From assembly GCA_009842325.1 (NCBI GenBank), contig VYFQ01000003.1, positions 1 to 64,000 on the forward strand: 64,000 nucleotides of DNA, given 5' to 3'. The translations under genes and the position numbers were made by a program. Numbering within the stretch: the first letter of the stretch is position 1; each line of letters opens with the position of its first letter. This stretch comes from Acidimicrobiaceae bacterium. GTDB lineage: Bacteria > Actinomycetota > Acidimicrobiia > Acidimicrobiales > Aldehydirespiratoraceae. Positions 47,941 to 56,352 of the stretch are shown here, piece by piece. Below the pieces are notes generated by a model. The model ran no database searches. It was not told the DNA's origin and saw only the letters and a program-made list of their open reading frames with translations.

Positions 47941-49778
47941 GTGAACGGCCTGTGCTGGTGGAGCAACCTCGCCGGCGTTGGGGAGGGGCGGTGATGCCAT
48001 ACGCGGCCGCGGTGGGCGCCGCGCTGGGGTCGTGGCTGCTGGTCGGAGTTCCGCTGGCCGTGGCGATCGTGTTGGCCGCGGTCTGCCTGTGGAGGCCGAG
48101 CCCGCTTCTCGTGATGGTCGCCTTCGCGGTCTTCGCCGGCTTCTTCGGTTCCAGGGCGCTGGAAGGACTCGCCGATCCGCCCGACGGGCCGGTGGAGGGT
48201 TGGGTCACCCTGCTCGACGATCCCAGACCGCTGGGCACGCACGGGATCCGGGTCACGGTCCGCTATGGCGACGCCCGCGTAGAGGCCAGGGCGTACGGAG
48301 CGGTAGCCGCTCGGCTGGATGACGCTCTGGCCGGTGAGCGTGTGCACATCTCGGGCACCGCTCGGCCAGCCACCAGCGACTGGCATCGGTGGCGGCACGT
48401 GGCCGCCACCCTGAACGTCGACACCGCTGGCGACCGGGCCGACGCCGCGCCCCTGGGAGCGTTCACCAACCGGATCAGGCGGCTGTTGGAGTCGGGAGCG
48501 GGCAGCCTGCCCGACGACAGCCGGGCCATGTTCGCGGGGATGGTCTACGGCGACGACCGCAGCCAGTCGCCCCGCCTCTACGACGACTTCCGGGCCGCGG
48601 GCCTGGGGCATCTGCTGGTGGTGTCGGGCCAGAACGTCGCCTTCGTGCTCGCGCTGGCGTCGCCGCTGGCGGTGAGGGCCCGTCCCGGTGTTCGCCTGAT
48701 CGTGCTGCTGGCGCTGCTGGCGGTGTTCGCGGTGTTAACCCGCTTCGAGCCGTCGGTGCTGCGGGCGGTGACCATGGCGGGAGTGGCCGTCACCAGCGCG
48801 GCGCTCGGACAGCCCGAGACCGGCCGGCGGACCCTGGCCTGGGCGGTGGCCGCGGTGCTGGTGGCCGATCCCTTCCTTATCCGCGTCCTGGCCTTCCAGC
48901 TCTCGGTCTGCGCCACCTGCGGGTTGCTGTGGATCACGCCCGCGCTGGCTGAGATGCTGCCCGGCCCCCGCCCTCTGCGACTGGCCGCGGCCACTACCGC
49001 CGGCGCCCAGCTGGCGGTGATGCCTCTGCTGGTGGCCGTGTTCGGCGTCGTTCCCGTTGCCTCACTGCCTGCCAACGTGATCGCCGGTCCCGCCTCGGCG
49101 CCGGTGATGATGTGGGGCCTTACCGGCGGGCTGGGCGCCGGTCTGGCCGGTGAACCGGTCGCCTGGCTGATCCACCGGCCCACCGCCGCGCTGCTGTGGT
49201 GGGTGCGAAGCGTCGCTGCGGCCGCCGCGGCCGCGCCTCCCGCGATGCTCGGTGCCGTCGGCGCGGCTGTGGTGGGCGCCGGGGTGGCTCTGGTGCTGGT
49301 GTCCCGCAGGCTGGAGCGAGCCCGGCCGCTGGGTGCTGGAGGCGCGGCGATGATCGCGGTCGCCATGGCGGTCAGCGTGCTGGCGGCGGCGTCGCCCCCG
49401 CCGGGCTGGTCGGAGGCCGGGGGTGCCCGGCTGTTCCGGCACGAGCCCGCGGTGGTGGTCGTCCTAGACGAGCACGTCCGGCCCCGGGATCTGCTCCAGT
49501 CGCTGCGGCTCGCGGGCGTGCGGCGCGTCGACCTGGTGGTGGCCTCCCGCGGCGGCGCGTCTGACGCCCACGCGGTGCTGGCGCTCACGGACCGCTACCG
49601 GACGGCCGCGGTGGTGGCCCCGCCCATGCACCGGGTGCCGGGCGCTCGCACCGTCCGCTCCGGCGATGTCGTGAAGGTCGGCACGGTCGAGGTCGAGGTC
49701 GTGTCAGACGCTCCCGGACTGGATGTCGAGATCACCCGCGGCGACAGGTCGGCTGGCCGTATCATCCGGCCACTATGA
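47937..49778 (+). CDS. comEC: ComEC/Rec2 family competence protein with degenerate C-terminal domain
   Basis: The 613-residue DNA-uptake channel starts at GTG 47937 inside the comEA stop. The N-terminal region (DUF4131-like, two TM helices then an OB-like part) is followed by the ComEC/Rec2 core with FAGMVYGDDRS and GLGHLLVVSGQNVAFVLALASPL, and about ten membrane segments. Full-length ComEC proteins end with a metallo-beta-lactamase nuclease domain; here the tail (residues about 500-613) has the right position and strand pattern but no HxHxDH metal motif, so it is probably not a nuclease. DNA uptake by the core could still work. It overlaps holA by 4 bp (ATGA). Confidence 0.9.
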   Translation: MSERPVLVEQPRRRWGGAVMPYAAAVGAALGSWLLVGVPLAVAIVLAAVCLWRPSPLLVMVAFAVFAGFFGSRALEGLADPPDGPVEGWVTLLDDPRPLGTHGIRVTVRYGDARVEARAYGAVAARLDDALAGERVHISGTARPATSDWHRWRHVAATLNVDTAGDRADAAPLGAFTNRIRRLLESGAGSLPDDSRAMFAGMVYGDDRSQSPRLYDDFRAAGLGHLLVVSGQNVAFVLALASPLAVRARPGVRLIVLLALLAVFAVLTRFEPSVLRAVTMAGVAVTSAALGQPETGRRTLAWAVAAVLVADPFLIRVLAFQLSVCATCGLLWITPALAEMLPGPRPLRLAAATTAGAQLAVMPLLVAVFGVVPVASLPANVIAGPASAPVMMWGLTGGLGAGLAGEPVAWLIHRPTAALLWWVRSVAAAAAAAPPAMLGAVGAAVVGAGVALVLVSRRLERARPLGAGGAAMIAVAMAVSVLAAASPPPGWSEAGGARLFRHEPAVVVVLDEHVRPRDLLQSLRLAGVRRVDLVVASRGGASDAHAVLALTDRYRTAAVVAPPMHRVPGARTVRSGDVVKVGTVEVEVVSDAPGLDVEITRGDRSAGRIIRPL

Positions 49779-50791
49779 GCGTCCAACTCGTCACCGGCGA
49801 CGATCCCGTGCTGGTCGCCGAGGCGGTGGCGAGGATCGTCAAGGAGACGCTGGGCGACGAGGACCGCAGCCTGGCTCTGGAACAGCTCGACGAGGCCAGC
49901 CTCCGGGACCCCGACGGCGGGTGGCGCCTCGCCCCGCTGGTGGATGCGGCCCAGACGCAGCCGTTCCTGACCTCCCGCCGGGTAGTGGTGGGACGCCACT
50001 TGACCCGGTTCGCCCGCTCCGGCGACTACGACGCGCTGGTGCGCCTGCTCGAGACGCTGCCCGCCACCACCGATCTGGTGCTGGTGTGGGAGCGGGGCGT
50101 GGAACCGGCGATGGGCGGCCGCCTGCCCGCGCTGCCCAAGGCGCTGGCCGCCGCGGTCAAGGCGGCTGGCGGGAGTTCTCTCGACGTGACCCCGCCTAGG
50201 GGCCGGTCCGACGCCCACAAGTGGCTCAAGAAGCAGCTGGAGCAGTCGGGCCTGAGCTTCGAGCCGGCCGCGGCGGCGGCTGTCGACGACCTGGTGGGGG
50301 CGGACCGCGGCAACATCGTCGGGCTGCTGCGGACCCTGGAGGGTGCGCTGGGGTCAGGAGCGACCGTCACCGCCGACGACGTGGCCCTCTACGGCGGGGA
50401 CCCCGGTTCCGTGGTGCCCTGGGAGCTAGACGACTCCATCGACCGCGGCGACATCACCGAGGCGCTGAGGGTGCTGCACCGCCTGCTGCCGTCGCGCCAT
50501 CCCCTCCAGCTGCTGGCCGCGCTGCACGGCCGCTACCAGCGGATGCTGCGCCTCGACGGCGCCGGCGCGGCCGACGAGCGCCAGGCCGCGGAGATCCTGG
50601 GAATGAAGGGCTCGACGTTCCCGGCCCGCAAGATCCTGGGCCAGACCCGCAAGCTGGGCTCGGAGCGAATCGCCCGGGCCATCCGGCTGCTGGCCGACGC
50701 CGATCTCGCCCTCAGGGGGACGGTCGACTGGCCCGACGAACTCGTGCTGGAGGTGCTGGTCGCCCGGCTGGCTGCGTTGTCGGCCCGCTGA
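49775..50791 (+). CDS. holA: DNA polymerase III subunit delta
   Basis: The 338-residue clamp-loader subunit opens the beta clamp. Features: MSVQLVTGDDPVLVAEAV at the N-terminus, the delta-specific TSRRVVVGRHLTRF, the LDVTPPRGRSDAHKWLKKQLEQSGL segment and the collar-domain C-terminus (LHRLLPSRHPLQLLAALHGRYQRMLRLD). The conserved order comEA-comEC-holA-rpsT-lepA supports the assignment. Its start overlaps the comEC stop (ATGA). Confidence 0.93.
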   Translation: MSVQLVTGDDPVLVAEAVARIVKETLGDEDRSLALEQLDEASLRDPDGGWRLAPLVDAAQTQPFLTSRRVVVGRHLTRFARSGDYDALVRLLETLPATTDLVLVWERGVEPAMGGRLPALPKALAAAVKAAGGSSLDVTPPRGRSDAHKWLKKQLEQSGLSFEPAAAAAVDDLVGADRGNIVGLLRTLEGALGSGATVTADDVALYGGDPGSVVPWELDDSIDRGDITEALRVLHRLLPSRHPLQLLAALHGRYQRMLRLDGAGAADERQAAEILGMKGSTFPARKILGQTRKLGSERIARAIRLLADADLALRGTVDWPDELVLEVLVARLAALSAR

Positions 50792-50816
50792 CCTCTGCGG
50801 CTGGCGACTCCTCGGC

Positions 50817-50864
50817 GAATTGGCAGCGATTCGGCCCCTATAGGGGGCATTCTGCTGCCAATTC
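50817..50864. terminator. bidirectional terminator between holA and rpsT
   Basis: GAATTGGCAGC (50817-50827) and GCTGCCAATTC (50854-50864) are perfect complements, with a second GCCCCTATAGGGGGC hairpin within the loop. It lies between convergent holA and rpsT. Confidence 0.7.
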
Positions 50865-50871
50865 CGGGCGG

Positions 50872-51144
50872 TCAGTCCTCCTCGGACCGGAGGCGCTCGA
50901 TCTCCCGCACCAGCCGGCTCTTGCGGCGGGCTGCGGTGTTCTTGTGGATTACGCCCTTGGCGGCCGCCTTGTCGATCCGCTTGATGGCGAGACGCAGCGT
51001 CTCATCCGCGGCCTCGTCGTCGTGTTCGACCGCGTCCAGCGCCGCTTTGGTCCGGGTGTTCACCTCGGAACGGACCGTCCGGTTGCGCAGGCGGCGCTTC
51101 TCGTTCTGCCGGTTGCGCTTTATCTGGGACTTGATGTTGGCCAC
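50872..51144 (-). CDS. rpsT: 30S ribosomal protein S20
   Basis: This 90-residue basic protein binds 16S rRNA early in 30S assembly. It starts at a GTG (VANIKSQIKRNRQNEKRRLRN) with AGGTGAG upstream. The typical TRTKAALDAVE and KGVIHKNTAARRKSRL segments are present. Longer frames extend upstream but have no similarity. It is divergent from lepA, the usual arrangement in actinobacteria. Confidence 0.97.
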   Translation of the reverse strand: MANIKSQIKRNRQNEKRRLRNRTVRSEVNTRTKAALDAVEHDDEAADETLRLAIKRIDKAAAKGVIHKNTAARRKSRLVREIERLRSEED

Positions 51145-51261
51145 ACTCACCTGCCGTCGTCTTGGGGCCGTAGGGCCGACGGTCGAGGCTAGCGTTGCGG
51201 GGCCGTCGTCCCACCGTTTCCTACCGTCGCGTCCCACCCTCGGGAGGCGACCGAGAGCCCC

Positions 51262-53046
51262 ATGGACCTGCACCTGATCCGCAACACGTCGATCATCGCC
51301 CACATCGACCACGGCAAGTCCACGCTGGCCGACCGGATGCTGGAGCTGACCGGCGCGGTCGAGGCCCGCGAGATGCGCGAGCAGTACCTCGACTCGATGG
51401 ACCTCGAGCGCGAGCGGGGCATCACCATCAAGCTCCAGTCGGTCCGCCTGAACTGGCGCGACCATGTCATCAACCTGATCGACACGCCCGGCCACGTGGA
51501 CTTCAGCTACGAGGTCAGCCGGTCGCTGGCTGCCTGCGAGTCGGTGATCCTGGTGGTGGACGCGGCCCAGGGAATCGAGGCCCAGACCCTGGCCAACTGC
51601 TACCAGGCCATGGAGAACGACCTCGATGTGGTGGCCGCCGTCAACAAGATCGACCTGCCCGCGGCCGACCCGGACCGCTGCGCGGAGGAGATAGAGCGAG
51701 TGCTCGGCATAGACGCCGCCGACATCCTCCAGATCTCGGCCAAGACCGGCGACGGCGTGGCCGAACTGCTCGACGCGGTGCTGGAGCGCACCTCGCCCCC
51801 GCAGGGATCCGCCGACGCTCCCCTCCAGGCGCTGATATTCGACTCCCACTTCGACCAGTACCGGGGCGTGGTGTCATCGGTGCGGGTGGTCAACGGCGTG
51901 CTGGAGGCCGATTCCCAGGTGAGATTCATGCAGGCCGGGACGGTGCACGGCGCCGACGAGGTCGGTGTGCGCACCCCGGCCAACGAGATCGTCGGCCGTC
52001 TCGGCCCCGGCGAGACCGGATACCTGATCGCCGGCATCAAGGACGTCGGCGAGGCCCGCTCGGGCGAGACCGTCACCGACGAGGCCCGGCCGGCGTCCGA
52101 GCCGCTGGAGGGCTACTCGGAGCCGAAGCCGATGGTGTTCTCGGGTCTCTACCCGACCGACGGCGACGACTTCACCAACCTGCGGGCCGCCCTGTCCAAG
52201 CTGCGCCTCAACGACGCGGGGTTCAACTACGAGCCCGAGACCTCCGGCGCGCTCGGCTTCGGCTTCCGCTGCGGCTTCCTGGGCCTGCTGCACATGGAGA
52301 TCGTCCGGGAGCGGCTCGAGCGGGAGTTCGACCTGTCGCTGATCTCGACCGCCCCGTCGGTGGAGTACCGGGTGACGATGACCAACGGCGACCTGGTGGC
52401 GGTGTCCAACCCGTCCGAGATGCCGGATGCCGGCCAGATCTCGGATGTCGCCGAGCCCATGCTGGCCGCCGCGCTGATCACGCCCACCGACTACACCGGC
52501 ACGCTGATGGAGCTGTGCCAGTCGCGCCGGGGCGAACTGGTGCGCATGGAGTACCTGTCGCCGGAGCGGGTCGAGCTGCGCTATCGCCTGCCGCTGGCCG
52601 AGGTGGTGATCGACTTCTTCGACCAGCTCAAGAGCCGCACCCAGGGCTACGCCAGCCTCGACTACGAGACCGACGGCTACGCGGTGGCCGACCTCGTGAA
52701 GGTCGACGTGCTGCTGCAGGGGGTTGCCGTGGACGCCTTCTCCACCGTCGTGCACCGCGACAAGGCCTACAGCTACGGCCGGGCCATGGTCGGGCGCCTG
52801 CGGGAGCTGATACCCCGCCAGCAGTTCGAGGTGCCCATCCAGGCTGCCATCGGCGGGCGGATCATCGCCCGTGAGACGGTCAAGGCCTACCGCAAGGACG
52901 TCACCGCCAAGCTCTACGGCGGCGACGTCACCCGCAAGCGCAAGCTCCTCGAGAAGCAGAAGCAGGGCAAGAAGCGGATGAAGAGCATCGGTCGGGTGGA
53001 CATTCCCCAGGAGGCCTTCATCTCGGCGCTCACGCTGGACGGGTAG
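51262..53046 (+). CDS. lepA: elongation factor 4 (LepA)
   Basis: The 594-residue translational GTPase back-translocates or remodels stalled ribosomes. G1 is [16 protein letters not shown]2/G3 in ERERGITIK and [13 protein letters not shown]4 in NKIDLP. The LepA-specific C-terminal domain ([33 protein letters not shown], then [32 protein letters not shown]) is complete. Start at [17 protein letters not shown]. Confidence 0.98.
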   Translation: MDLHLIRNTSIIAHIDHGKSTLADRMLELTGAVEAREMREQYLDSMDLERERGITIKLQSVRLNWRDHVINLIDTPGHVDFSYEVSRSLAACESVILVVDAAQGIEAQTLANCYQAMENDLDVVAAVNKIDLPAADPDRCAEEIERVLGIDAADILQISAKTGDGVAELLDAVLERTSPPQGSADAPLQALIFDSHFDQYRGVVSSVRVVNGVLEADSQVRFMQAGTVHGADEVGVRTPANEIVGRLGPGETGYLIAGIKDVGEARSGETVTDEARPASEPLEGYSEPKPMVFSGLYPTDGDDFTNLRAALSKLRLNDAGFNYEPETSGALGFGFRCGFLGLLHMEIVRERLEREFDLSLISTAPSVEYRVTMTNGDLVAVSNPSEMPDAGQISDVAEPMLAAALITPTDYTGTLMELCQSRRGELVRMEYLSPERVELRYRLPLAEVVIDFFDQLKSRTQGYASLDYETDGYAVADLVKVDVLLQGVAVDAFSTVVHRDKAYSYGRAMVGRLRELIPRQQFEVPIQAAIGGRIIARETVKAYRKDVTAKLYGGDVTRKRKLLEKQKQGKKRMKSIGRVDIPQEAFISALTLDG

Positions 53047-53056
53047 CATCTCGGCC

Positions 53057-54049
53057 ATGCTCGACGACCGCAAGGCCGCCATCCTCTACGCCGTCGTTCA
53101 GGAGTACATCCGCACCGCCCAGCCGGTCGGTTCGGGCCGCGTGGCGCGCTCGCACGGCATCGATGCGTCGCCGGCCACGGTGCGAAGTGAGATGGCCGCG
53201 CTGTCCGAGCAGCAGTACCTGGTCCAGCCCCACACCAGCGCCGGACGGGTGCCGACCGCCAAGGGCTACCGCTTCTTCGTCGACCAGTGGCGGCAGCGCT
53301 CGCCTTCACCCACCCTCGATCTCGCCGACCGGCTTCAGGTCAACGACTTCTTTGCGGTGTCCCACGGCGGGTTCGAGTCGATCCTCAGCGACACCACCGG
53401 GCTGCTGTCGGACCTCACCGACTGGACCGCGGTGGTGGTCGCGCCCAGCCCGGCGGCGGCCACCGTGCGCTCGGCCCAGCTGGTGGAGCTGTCGGTCGGC
53501 ACGGTCATGGTGGTGGCGGTCATGTCCAACGGCGTGATCGAGAAGCGCACCCTCGACGTGCCCACCGACACCTCGTCTCGGGTGGTGGCCGACGCATCGG
53601 AGCGTCTGGCCCGCCGGGTGGTGGGCCGGACCCTGGCCGACATCGACGACTGCGACCAGCCCGACGACAGGCTGCTGGCCGCGGCCATCGCCGCGCTGCG
53701 GGAGGCCCGCGCCCACCACGAGGTGTTCGTGGGCGGCACCTCCAAGCTGGCCGCCGCCTTCGACGCGGTGGAGCAGCTCAGTGAGGTGCTGGGCCTGCTC
53801 GAGCAGCAGTTGGTGGTGGTGACGCTGATGCGCAGGGTGATCGACGGGGGCCGCAGGGTGGCCATCGGCGAGGAGACCGGGGTGCCCTCGCTGGCCGAGT
53901 GCTCGCTGGTGCTGGCCCCTTACAGCACGGAGGGCACCGACGGCGGGACGATCGGCGTCATCGGGCCCACCCGGATGGACTACCCGCAGGCGCTGTCGGC
54001 AGTGGCGGCGGTGAGCCGCCGCCTCGGCCCGGCCCTGAACGAAGCCTGA
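53057..54049 (+). CDS. hrcA: heat-inducible transcription repressor HrcA
   Basis: The 330-residue repressor controls chaperone genes through CIRCE operators. The N-terminal winged helix (AILYAVVQEYIRTAQPVGSGRVARSHGIDASPATVRSEMAALSEQQYLVQPHTSAGRVPTAKGYRFFVD) and GAF-like effector domain (TDWTAVVVAPSP, VGGTSKLAAAFD) are complete. It lies 10 bp after lepA and 64 bp before dnaJ. I found no CIRCE element (TTAGCACTC-N9-GAGTGCTAA) near these genes, so its targets (dnaK/groE) are probably elsewhere; dnaJ here may not be under its direct control. Confidence 0.97.
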   Translation: MLDDRKAAILYAVVQEYIRTAQPVGSGRVARSHGIDASPATVRSEMAALSEQQYLVQPHTSAGRVPTAKGYRFFVDQWRQRSPSPTLDLADRLQVNDFFAVSHGGFESILSDTTGLLSDLTDWTAVVVAPSPAAATVRSAQLVELSVGTVMVVAVMSNGVIEKRTLDVPTDTSSRVVADASERLARRVVGRTLADIDDCDQPDDRLLAAAIAALREARAHHEVFVGGTSKLAAAFDAVEQLSEVLGLLEQQLVVVTLMRRVIDGGRRVAIGEETGVPSLAECSLVLAPYSTEGTDGGTIGVIGPTRMDYPQALSAVAAVSRRLGPALNEA

Positions 54050-54113
54050 GATGGCCGACCGCTGGGAGCCGCGGCCGGCTCTGAGCGAGTCCCCGAAGAC
54101 CTAGCTGTCGTAG

Positions 54114-55232
54114 ATGGCCGACCACTACGAGACGCTGGGGGTGGAGCGCGACGCCACCGACGAGGAGCTCAAGCGGGCCTACCGCAAGATGGCCCGCCAG
54201 TACCATCCCGACGCCAACCCCGACGATCCGACCGCCGAGACCCGCTTCAAGGAGGTGAGGGCGGCCTACGAGGTGCTGTCGGATCCGGAGCGGCGTTCGC
54301 TGTATGACCGCTTCGGCACCGACGACATCAGGGCGGCCGGCATGGCCGATCCGTTCAGCGGCGGCCTGGGCAGCATCTTCGACGCGTTCTTCGGCGGCGA
54401 CTCGCCTTTCGGGGGCTTCGGCTCGTCGACTCGCCATCAGGGCCCGCCCCCCGGCGAGGACCTGGAGACCCACGTCGACCTCAATCTTCACGATGTGGTG
54501 TTCGGGGCCGAGCGGGAGGTGACGGTGCGCACCGCGGTGCGCTGCGAGTCGTGCGACGGCAGCGGCGCCGAGGCGGGCACCTCGCCGGTGAGGTGCACCC
54601 AGTGCGGCGGCTCGGGGCAGGTCCGCAGGGTGCGCCAGTCGATGCTCGGCCAGATGGTGACCGCCGCGGCCTGCGACCTCTGCGGAGGCTTGGGCGAGAT
54701 GATCGAGCAGATGTGCGGCGACTGCGAGGGGCACGGTCGCAAGCTGGAGCAGCGCACCTACAGCGTGCAGGTGCCGGTGGGGGTGGACGACGGTACGACG
54801 CTGCGGTTGAGCGGCAGGGGAGCGGCCGGTCCCCGCGGTGGCGCCCACGGCGACCTCTATGTGCACGCCAGGGTCCGGCCCCATCCGCGGTTCCACCGCA
54901 ACGGCAGCGACCTGGTCCACGAGCTGCACGTGCCGTTCACCCAGGCCGCGCTGGGAGCCCGGCTGGAGTACGAGACGCTCGACGGCACCGAGAGCATCGT
55001 GATCCCCAAGGGGACCGAGACGGGTGCGGTGGTGCGGCTGCGGGGTCGCGGCGTTCCCCACGTGCGGGGCCGCGGCCGCGGCGATCTGCTCGTCCAGCTG
55101 GTGGTGGACGTTCCCGACGATCTCACCGACGAGCAGGAGGAGCTGGTGCGCCGGCTGGCCGAGTTGCGGGGCGAGGAGGTCGCCGAACCGAGCGAGAGCC
55201 TGCTGGGTCGGATCCGCACCGCGTTCCGGTGA
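54114..55232 (+). CDS. dnaJ: molecular chaperone DnaJ
   Basis: The 372-residue type I J-protein has the J domain with HPD (KMARQYHPDANPDDP), the G/F linker (GGLGSIFDAFFGGDSPFGGFG), four zinc CxxCxGxG repeats (CESCDGSG, CTQCGGSG, CDLCGGLG with an altered last pair, CGDCEGHG) and the C-terminal substrate domain. The third zinc repeat ends GLG rather than GxG. It cooperates with DnaK and GrpE, which are not adjacent. It is followed by an inverted repeat and rsmE. Confidence 0.97.
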   Translation: MADHYETLGVERDATDEELKRAYRKMARQYHPDANPDDPTAETRFKEVRAAYEVLSDPERRSLYDRFGTDDIRAAGMADPFSGGLGSIFDAFFGGDSPFGGFGSSTRHQGPPPGEDLETHVDLNLHDVVFGAEREVTVRTAVRCESCDGSGAEAGTSPVRCTQCGGSGQVRRVRQSMLGQMVTAAACDLCGGLGEMIEQMCGDCEGHGRKLEQRTYSVQVPVGVDDGTTLRLSGRGAAGPRGGAHGDLYVHARVRPHPRFHRNGSDLVHELHVPFTQAALGARLEYETLDGTESIVIPKGTETGAVVRLRGRGVPHVRGRGRGDLLVQLVVDVPDDLTDEQEELVRRLAELRGEEVAEPSESLLGRIRTAFR

Positions 55233-55255
55233 GCCGTCTGCCTGCGTGTGTGGAT

Positions 55256-55300
55256 TCTCGGGTTGGAATTGCGGAGTGAGTCCACAAGAACAACCCGAGA
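55256..55300 (+). terminator. hairpin between dnaJ and rsmE
   Basis: TCTCGGGTTG (55256-55265) pairs with CAACCCGAGA (55291-55300), with a GGA/TCC match inside. It lies just after the dnaJ stop and about 40 bp before rsmE. Confidence 0.5.
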
Positions 55301-55340
55301 TTTCTGAGATGGGTGTGGTTTCGCGGGTGGTGGCAGGCGG

Positions 55341-56060
55341 GTGAGCAGTCTGAAGTCGGTTGCGGGCAACGCGCGGTCGGGCCCTCACGTGCTGGTCTCC
55401 GACGTGGACTCTCCCGAACTCGCGGGCGACGACCGGCATCATCTTGAGCGGGTCCTGCGCCTGCGCTCCGGTGACCCTCTGACCGTCGGCGACGGAGCCG
55501 GCCGGTGGCGGCCGTGCCGTTTCTCCGACGAGATCGAGCCGGTCGGCGGGGTTGTGACGGTGGCTGCCCCGAGTCCCGTGCTGGCCGTTGGCTTCGCAGT
55601 GCTCAAGGGTGGACGGTCCGAGACGATCGTCCAGAAGCTAACCGAGCTGGGAGTGGACAGGATCGTGCCGTTCGTGGCCGAGCGGTCGGTGGTGCGTTGG
55701 GATGAGGTCAAGACGGCCCGGCTTCTCGAGCGTTGGCGGCGGGTGGCTCGCGAGGCGGTGATGCAGTGCCGGCGGCTGTGGCTGCCGGAGGTTGAGCCGG
55801 TGCGGGCGTTCGGTGAGCTCGACCTGGGCGGGGCTGCTCTGGCCGTGTCGGAGGGCCGGACCCTGGCGGCCGGCGAGAACTTCCTGCTGGTGGGTCCCGA
55901 GGGCGGGTGGGCCGACGCGGAGTTGGCCGCAGTGGATCGCCACGTGTGCTTGGGTCCACACATAATGCGGGCCGAGACGGCCACCATCGCTGCGGCGACG
56001 ATGCTGGCCGCCCGCCGCAGCGGCCGTTTGCCCGGGGCGGGGACTGTCAGCGGGAGTTGA
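55341..56060 (+). CDS. rsmE: 16S rRNA (uracil1498-N3)-methyltransferase
   Basis: The 239-residue SPOUT-fold methyltransferase modifies U1498 of 16S rRNA. N-terminal PUA-like part (HHLERVLRLRSGDPLTVGDGAGRWRPC), then LKGGRSETIVQKLTELGVDRIVPFVAERSVVRW and the knot motif LLVGPEGGWADAEL with LGPHIMRAETATIAA for SAM. Starts at a GTG. Its position after dnaJ is common in bacteria. The 3' end overlaps the convergent small secreted-protein gene by 14 bp. Confidence 0.95.
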   Translation: MSSLKSVAGNARSGPHVLVSDVDSPELAGDDRHHLERVLRLRSGDPLTVGDGAGRWRPCRFSDEIEPVGGVVTVAAPSPVLAVGFAVLKGGRSETIVQKLTELGVDRIVPFVAERSVVRWDEVKTARLLERWRRVAREAVMQCRRLWLPEVEPVRAFGELDLGGAALAVSEGRTLAAGENFLLVGPEGGWADAELAAVDRHVCLGPHIMRAETATIAAATMLAARRSGRLPGAGTVSGS

Positions 56061-56352
56061 GGTCGCCGACCTCGACCTCTTCTGCCGGCGCGTCGACTGT
56101 GTCGGGAGAGTGGTAGCCGGGGGTGGGGACAGCGCCGATGTCGCTGATGCTGAACCCGGTCGCCGGCGCGGGGCCGATTTCGGTGATCGAGTAGGGGACG
56201 ACGCCGGCCGATGCCGATGCCGCGCCGGCGGTCGATGCCAGCGCGGCCGCCAACCAGGCGCCCGCGGCCAGCCGGCGCAGACCCGGCGGGATGATCCGGG
56301 AACTCGAGGCCGGTGGTCTCGCTGTGCCTATCGGGCTGGTGGAGTTGCTCAT
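56047..56352 (-). CDS. small exported protein coupled to the pseudokinase
   Basis: The 101-residue protein starts at MSNSTSPIG, an ATG that overlaps the pseudokinase stop by 4 bp (ATGA). A basic stretch (SSSRIIPPGLRRLAAG) and a hydrophobic segment (AWLAAALASTAGAASASAG, about 34-52) form a signal peptide. The mature part (VVPYSITEIGPAPATGFSISDIGAVPTPGYHS) has two similar motifs, YSITEIGPAPATG and FSISDIGAVPTPG. No known family. It may be a secreted ligand or partner of the upstream protein. Confidence 0.55.
   Translation of the reverse strand: MSNSTSPIGTARPPASSSRIIPPGLRRLAAGAWLAAALASTAGAASASAGVVPYSITEIGPAPATGFSISDIGAVPTPGYHSPDTVDAPAEEVEVGDLNSR

Noticed and set aside
51261-53082. Long minus-strand and alternate plus-strand frames across lepA
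   Set aside because: LepA is unambiguous in its own frame; the others are arginine/alanine-rich shadows caused by high GC at third positions.
53047-54113. CIRCE operator for HrcA
   Set aside because: I looked for TTAGCACTC-N9-GAGTGCTAA before hrcA and dnaJ and found none.
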